A DNA stretch of 64,000 nt from Streptomyces sp. NRRL WC-3618 (GTDB taxonomy: Bacteria; Actinomycetota; Actinomycetes; Streptomycetales; Streptomycetaceae). The stretch covers positions 62,001 through 126,000 of the forward strand of contig NZ_LGDW01000489.1 of the NCBI RefSeq assembly GCF_001280005.1, given 5' to 3'. Under the pieces are notes generated by a model. The model worked only from the letters and a program-made list of their open reading frames with translations. It had not been told where the DNA came from and searched no databases. The first letter of the stretch is position 1. Every line of letters begins with the position of its first letter. A program made the translations under genes and the position numbers. This document shows positions 60,471 to 64,000 of this stretch, piece after piece.

Positions 60471-61427
60471 GTGGCCGACGCGGCGATCACCGTCGAAGGC
60501 GCACACAAGAAGTACGGCGACACGTACGCCCTGTCCGGACTCGACCTCCAGGTCACCCGTGGCACGGTGCACGGCGTGCTCGGGCCGAACGGCGCGGGCA
60601 AGACGACCCTGGTCCGCGTCCTGGCCACGCTGCTCAGGCCCGACGCCGGCCGGGTCGAGGTGGCCGGTCACGACGTACTGACCGAGGCCCGGCAGGTCCG
60701 CTTCCGTATCGGTCTGCTCGGCCAGCACGCGGCGCTGGACGAGGAGTTGAGCGGCCGGCAGAACCTGGAGATGTTCGGCCGCCTCTACCACCTGGGCGCA
60801 CGCCACGCGCGCGTGCGGGCCGACGAACTGCTCGCCCGCTTCGGGCTCGCGGACACCGGCCGCAAGGCGGTCCGGCACTACAGCGGCGGCATGCGCCGCC
60901 GCCTCGACCTCGCCGCCTCCCTCCTCACCGACCCGGAGGTGCTGTTCCTGGACGAGCCGACGACCGGCCTCGACCCACGCGGCCGTACGGAGGTGTGGAC
61001 GGCCGTCCGCTCCCTCGTCGGCGGCGGTACGACCGTCCTGCTCACCACCCAGTACCTGGAGGAGGCCGACCAGCTCGCCGACCGCGTCTCCGTCGTCGAC
61101 CGGGGCCGGGTCGTCGCCGACGGCACCCCGGACGAGCTGAAGGCCGCCACCGGCGGCGACCGCATCGACGTCGTCCTGCGCGACGCCGGCCAACTCGGCG
61201 CGGCCGTCGACCTGTTGCCCGTACCCGCCGAGGGCGTCTCGGTGGACCCCGACCGGCGGCTGCTGAGCGCTCCGGTCACCGACCGCATGGCGGCGCTCTC
61301 CGGGGTCGTACGGGCCCTGGAGGCGGCCGGGATCGAGGCCGAGGACATCGCGCTGCGGCGCCCGACGCTGGACGAGGTGTTCCTGCGTCTCACCGGCGGC
61401 GACGAACCGACGAAGGAGGCCGCGTGA
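60471..61427 (+). CDS. Daunorubicin-resistance-type ABC exporter ATPase (DrrA-like)
   Basis: 318 residues. Walker A GPNGAGKT (38-45), Q-loop [13 protein letters not shown], signature [12 protein letters not shown], Walker [14 protein letters not shown]-loop [11 protein letters not shown], and the DrrA-type C-terminal domain ending [14 protein letters not shown]. It powers the permease encoded next. GTG 60471 with GGGGGAG upstream. Genes of this class export drugs or lipids. Confidence 0.92.
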   Translation: MADAAITVEGAHKKYGDTYALSGLDLQVTRGTVHGVLGPNGAGKTTLVRVLATLLRPDAGRVEVAGHDVLTEARQVRFRIGLLGQHAALDEELSGRQNLEMFGRLYHLGARHARVRADELLARFGLADTGRKAVRHYSGGMRRRLDLAASLLTDPEVLFLDEPTTGLDPRGRTEVWTAVRSLVGGGTTVLLTTQYLEEADQLADRVSVVDRGRVVADGTPDELKAATGGDRIDVVLRDAGQLGAAVDLLPVPAEGVSVDPDRRLLSAPVTDRMAALSGVVRALEAAGIEAEDIALRRPTLDEVFLRLTGGDEPTKEAA

Positions 61428-62227
61428 CGACGTACGGGATGAGCGGTGTCGCGGCGCCGGGGAGCGCGGGCACGCGCGCGTTGACCGACTGCTGGACCAT
61501 GACCCGCCGCGAACTCGCCCACTGGGCACGGCAGCCCGTCCGGGTGCTGGTCGGGCTGGTCTTCCCGGTGATGCTGCTGCTGATGTTCGGCCACCTGGTC
61601 GGCGGCGGCCGGGACATCGCGGGCGACTACGTCGACTACCTGGTCCCCGGCATGCTCGTACTCACCATGGCCTTCGGCCTCGAGGGCACGATGATCGCCG
61701 TCACCCAGGATCTCAACAAGGGCGTCATCGACCGGTTCCGGTCGATGCCCATGGCCGACGGAGCGGTCCTGGTGGGCCGTTCGGCCGCCGACATGCTCCA
61801 GTCGGCGCTGGGGCTCACCGTGATGCTCGCGGTGGGGTACGCGATCGGCTGGCGCGCCCACGGGGGCGTGGCGGCCCTCCTGGGGGCCGTGGGCCTGCTG
61901 CTGCTCTTCCGGTTCGCCATGCTGTGGATCGGCATCCAGCTGGCCATGGTGGCCGGCCGACCGGAGCTGGTGCAGGCCGTCCAGATCCTGGTCTGGCCGG
62001 TCGGCTTCCTGTCCAACGCCTTCGCCACCCCCGAGTCCATGCCCGACTGGCTGGGCGCGGCCGTCCAGTGGAACCCGATGTCCCAGACGGCCACCGCGGT
62101 ACGCGACCTGTTCGGCAACCCCGGCGGCGAACCGGCCCATCTCTGGGCGGCCGTCGCCTGGCCCCTGGCCCTGCTGGCGGTCTTCTTCCCGCTGGCGGTA
62201 CGGAAGTTCGGCCGCCTGAGCCGGTGA
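61424..62227 (+). CDS. ABC-2 type exporter permease (DrrB-like)
   Basis: 267 residues, six membrane helices: [44 protein letters not shown], and the family motif [14 protein letters not shown] plus [19 protein letters not shown]. The GTG overlaps the ATPase TGA (GTGA), so subunits are coupled. Partner of the DrrA-like ATPase. Confidence 0.92.
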   Translation: MTTYGMSGVAAPGSAGTRALTDCWTMTRRELAHWARQPVRVLVGLVFPVMLLLMFGHLVGGGRDIAGDYVDYLVPGMLVLTMAFGLEGTMIAVTQDLNKGVIDRFRSMPMADGAVLVGRSAADMLQSALGLTVMLAVGYAIGWRAHGGVAALLGAVGLLLLFRFAMLWIGIQLAMVAGRPELVQAVQILVWPVGFLSNAFATPESMPDWLGAAVQWNPMSQTATAVRDLFGNPGGEPAHLWAAVAWPLALLAVFFPLAVRKFGRLSR

Positions 62228-62248
62228 CTCCCGTACCGCGGGCGGGTG

Positions 62249-63676
62249 TCAGTGATGGAAACCGGTGGCCGCGTCCTTGTCGTGCGTCGACGGGCCCGAC
62301 TGCCGACGCAGTTCGGGCAGCAGCCGCTCCAGGTCCTCCATGAACAGCTCGGCGAGGTCCGAGGAGAACCCGTTGCGGCACACGACCCGCAGGACGGACA
62401 GATCCTGCCGGTTCTCCGGGAAGGTGTACGCGGGCACCAGCCAGCCGCGCTCACGCAGCCGCCGCGAGACGTCGAAGACGTCGTACGCGGTGACGTCCGT
62501 CCCGGTCGTGAACGCGAACACCGGCAACTCGTCGCCCCGGGTGAGCAGCCGGAAGTCGCCCAGCTTCTCGATCCGCGCGGCGAGGGAGCGCGCCACGTCC
62601 CGCGTGGACTGCTGCACGGCCCGGAAGCCCTCGCGGCCCAGCCGCAGGAACGTGTAGTACTGCGCGACCACCTGGGCGCCGGGGCGCGAGAAGTTGAGCG
62701 CGAACGTCGGCATGTCGCCGCCCAGATAGTTGACGTTGAAGACGAGCTCGGCGGGGAGCGCCTCCTTGTCCCGCCACAGCGCCCAGCCGACGCCCGGGTA
62801 GACCAGTCCGTACTTGTGCCCCGAGGTGTTGATCGAGGCCACGCGCGGCAGCCGGAAGTCCCACACCAGGTCCTCGTCCAGGAAGGGCGCCACCATGGCT
62901 CCTGAGGCCCCGTCGACGTGCACCGGGATGTCGAGGCCGGTCCGCTCCCGCAACGCGTCCAGGGCCGCGCACAGCTCCGCGACGGGCTCGTACGACCCGT
63001 CGAAGGTGGACCCGAGGATCCCGACCACTCCGATGGTGTTCTCGTCGCACAACTCGGCCGCCGCCTGCGGATCGAGATGGAACCGGTCGCCCTCCATGGG
63101 CACCTGGCGCGCCTCCACCTCCCAGAAGCTGCAGAACTTCTCCCAGCAGACCTGCACATTGACGCCCATGACCAGGTTCGGCCGGGCGTCCCGCCCCGGA
63201 TACCGGTCGGCGTTGCGCGCCGCCCACCGCCGCTTCAGCGCCATCCCGGCGAGCATGCACGCCTCACTCGAACCGGTGGTCGAACAGCCCACGGCGGCGG
63301 CCGGGTCGGGCGCGTTCCACAGGTCTGCGAGCATCGCCACACAGCGCCGCTCCAGCTCGGCCGTGCGGGGGTACTCGTCCTTGTCGATCATGTTCTTGTC
63401 GCGGCACTCGCTCATCAGGACCCCGGCCTGGGGCTCCATCCAGGTGGTGACGAAGGTGGCCAGGTTGAGTCGCGAGTTGCCGTCGAGCATCAGTTCGTCG
63501 TGCACGAGCTGATACGCCGTCGACGGCGGCAGCGGGGCGTCCCCGAGCCGGTGCGTGGGCGGGGCCTCGGTCATACCGCCGACCGGATTGGCCTCCCCGT
63601 AGAAAGGGTTGACGGAGAGCCTGCGCCCGCCGCCCTTGTCGTCAGATGCTTCGCTGTCTCCTCGGTGCAGTGGCAT
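62249..63676 (-). CDS. Glutamate decarboxylase (PLP-dependent)
   Basis: 475 residues. PLP site Lys in INTSGHKYGLVYPGVGW, the phosphate-binding TTGSSEACMLAGMALKRRW, VHVDGASGAM, and NYLGGDMPTFALNFSRPGAQ typical of group II GadB. It converts glutamate to GABA with proton use, for acid stress or GABA metabolism. ATG 63676 starts the MPLHRGDSEASDD tail. No antiporter gene follows. Divergent from tipA. Confidence 0.92.
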   Translation of the reverse strand: MPLHRGDSEASDDKGGGRRLSVNPFYGEANPVGGMTEAPPTHRLGDAPLPPSTAYQLVHDELMLDGNSRLNLATFVTTWMEPQAGVLMSECRDKNMIDKDEYPRTAELERRCVAMLADLWNAPDPAAAVGCSTTGSSEACMLAGMALKRRWAARNADRYPGRDARPNLVMGVNVQVCWEKFCSFWEVEARQVPMEGDRFHLDPQAAAELCDENTIGVVGILGSTFDGSYEPVAELCAALDALRERTGLDIPVHVDGASGAMVAPFLDEDLVWDFRLPRVASINTSGHKYGLVYPGVGWALWRDKEALPAELVFNVNYLGGDMPTFALNFSRPGAQVVAQYYTFLRLGREGFRAVQQSTRDVARSLAARIEKLGDFRLLTRGDELPVFAFTTGTDVTAYDVFDVSRRLRERGWLVPAYTFPENRQDLSVLRVVCRNGFSSDLAELFMEDLERLLPELRRQSGPSTHDKDAATGFHH

Positions 63677-63706
63677 GTCTACGACGGTAGGGCCGGGCCG
63701 CGCGGC

Positions 63707-63737
63707 TTGCACCTCACGCGACGTGAGGACGCACTGT
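63707..63737 (+). promoter_or_regulatory. tipA promoter with MerR-type operator
   Basis: -35 TTGCAC (63707-63712) and -10 CACTGT (63732-63737) are 19 bp apart, the overlong spacing of MerR-activated promoters. The spacer contains the palindrome CCTCACG (63712-63718) / CGTGAGG (63722-63728). The layout matches the known thiostrepton-inducible tipA promoter as I remember it. Confidence 0.85.
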
Positions 63738-63765
63738 GGAGCGCGTACCGAAGAAGGGAGCGGAA

Positions 63766-64000
63766 GTGAGCTACTCCGTAGGACAGGTCGCCGGTTTCGC
63801 CGGTGTCACGGTGCGCACCCTGCACCACTACGACGAGATCGGCCTCCTGGTGCCGGGCGGACGCAGCCATGCGGGCCACCGGCGCTACGACGACGCCGAC
63901 CTCGACCGGCTGCAGCAGATCCTGTTCTACCGGGAGCTCGGCTTCCCGCTCGAGGAGGTCGCCGCCCTGCTGGACGACCCGAAGGCGGACCCGCGCGCGC
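63766..64000 (+). CDS. tipA: MerR-family regulator TipA (3' end off window)
   Basis: The first 78 residues are visible: SYSVGQVAGFAGVTVRTLHH, YDEIGLLVP, SHAGHRRYDDADLDRLQQIL and FYRELGFPLEEVAALLDD, near-identical to Streptomyces TipAL from memory. In TipA the N-terminal MerR helix-turn-helix activates its own promoter when the C-terminal TipAS domain (outside this window) binds thiopeptides. GTG 63766 follows GGGAGCGGA. Its own operator lies just upstream. Confidence 0.88.
   Translation, partial: MSYSVGQVAGFAGVTVRTLHHYDEIGLLVPGGRSHAGHRRYDDADLDRLQQILFYRELGFPLEEVAALLDDPKADPRA

Noticed and set aside
1..64000. tRNA or rRNA genes, insertion sequences, phage attachment sites
   Set aside because: No cloverleaf with a GTTCGAATC-type arm, no rRNA-like sequence, no transposase or integrase reading frame, and no flanking repeats were found by reading.

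Overview
This is a high-GC actinobacterial chromosome segment, almost certainly from a Streptomyces. The grounds are third-position GC bias, GTG/TTG starts, BldB-like DUF397 and XRE regulators, SpoIIE-type phosphatases, SARP regulators, a Tat lipid/secretome style, and a right end carrying the Zur-controlled zinc-free ribosomal protein cluster followed by gadB-like and tipA genes, an order I recall from Streptomyces core chromosomes. No rRNA, tRNA, CRISPR array or intact insertion sequence was seen.

Layout. 1-5.5 kb: a sugar ABC importer (two permeases, lipoprotein binding protein) divergent from a GH32-like glycosidase, then a SARP-type regulator. 5.5-6.2 kb: a small secreted protein. 6.7-19.8 kb: a polymorphic toxin locus, with a secreted LamG-repeat protein, a 2287-residue RHS/YD-repeat protein ending in an autoprocessing HINT domain plus a ~105-residue toxin tip, then small low-GC genes that look like immunity proteins and a displaced tip remnant. 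20.3-22 kb: an acyltransferase-3 membrane enzyme and a small four-Cys protein. 22.4-28.3 kb: remains of a Streptomyces contractile injection system (CIS): a LuxR-type regulator, a frameshifted gp25 baseplate gene, a truncated baseplate-J gene and a 1099-residue ATPase/SARP regulator; sheath, tube, spike and ATPase genes are absent.

28.8-34.7 kb: an L-fuconate dehydratase/SDR/ribose-class ABC importer operon for a deoxysugar. 34.8-43 kb: two PAS-GAF-SpoIIE phosphatases, a GNAT, a decayed FnIII protein, a TetR/hydrolase divergent pair with a large operator dyad, and an SRPBCC protein. 43.3-46.9 kb: a second acyltransferase-3, a Tat-exported (alpha/alpha)6-type protein, and a deletion scar fusing an MFS remnant to an ArsR remnant. 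47-52.4 kb: glycosyltransferase 2, PolA-like bifunctional polymerase, a Clp-N domain HTH protein divergent from a DUF2786 protein, and a lipoprotein.

52.6-55.1 kb: rpsN, rpmB / rpmG, rpmE2, CobW-like, rpsR around a Zur box, the zinc-sparing ribosomal set. 55.4-57.5 kb: DUF397, HATPase and XRE-DUF5753 trio sharing a 17-bp operator candidate. 57.5-64 kb: aldehyde dehydrogenase, DinB, PadR with operators and a DrrAB-type exporter, glutamate decarboxylase, and the 5' end of tipA with its self-regulated promoter.
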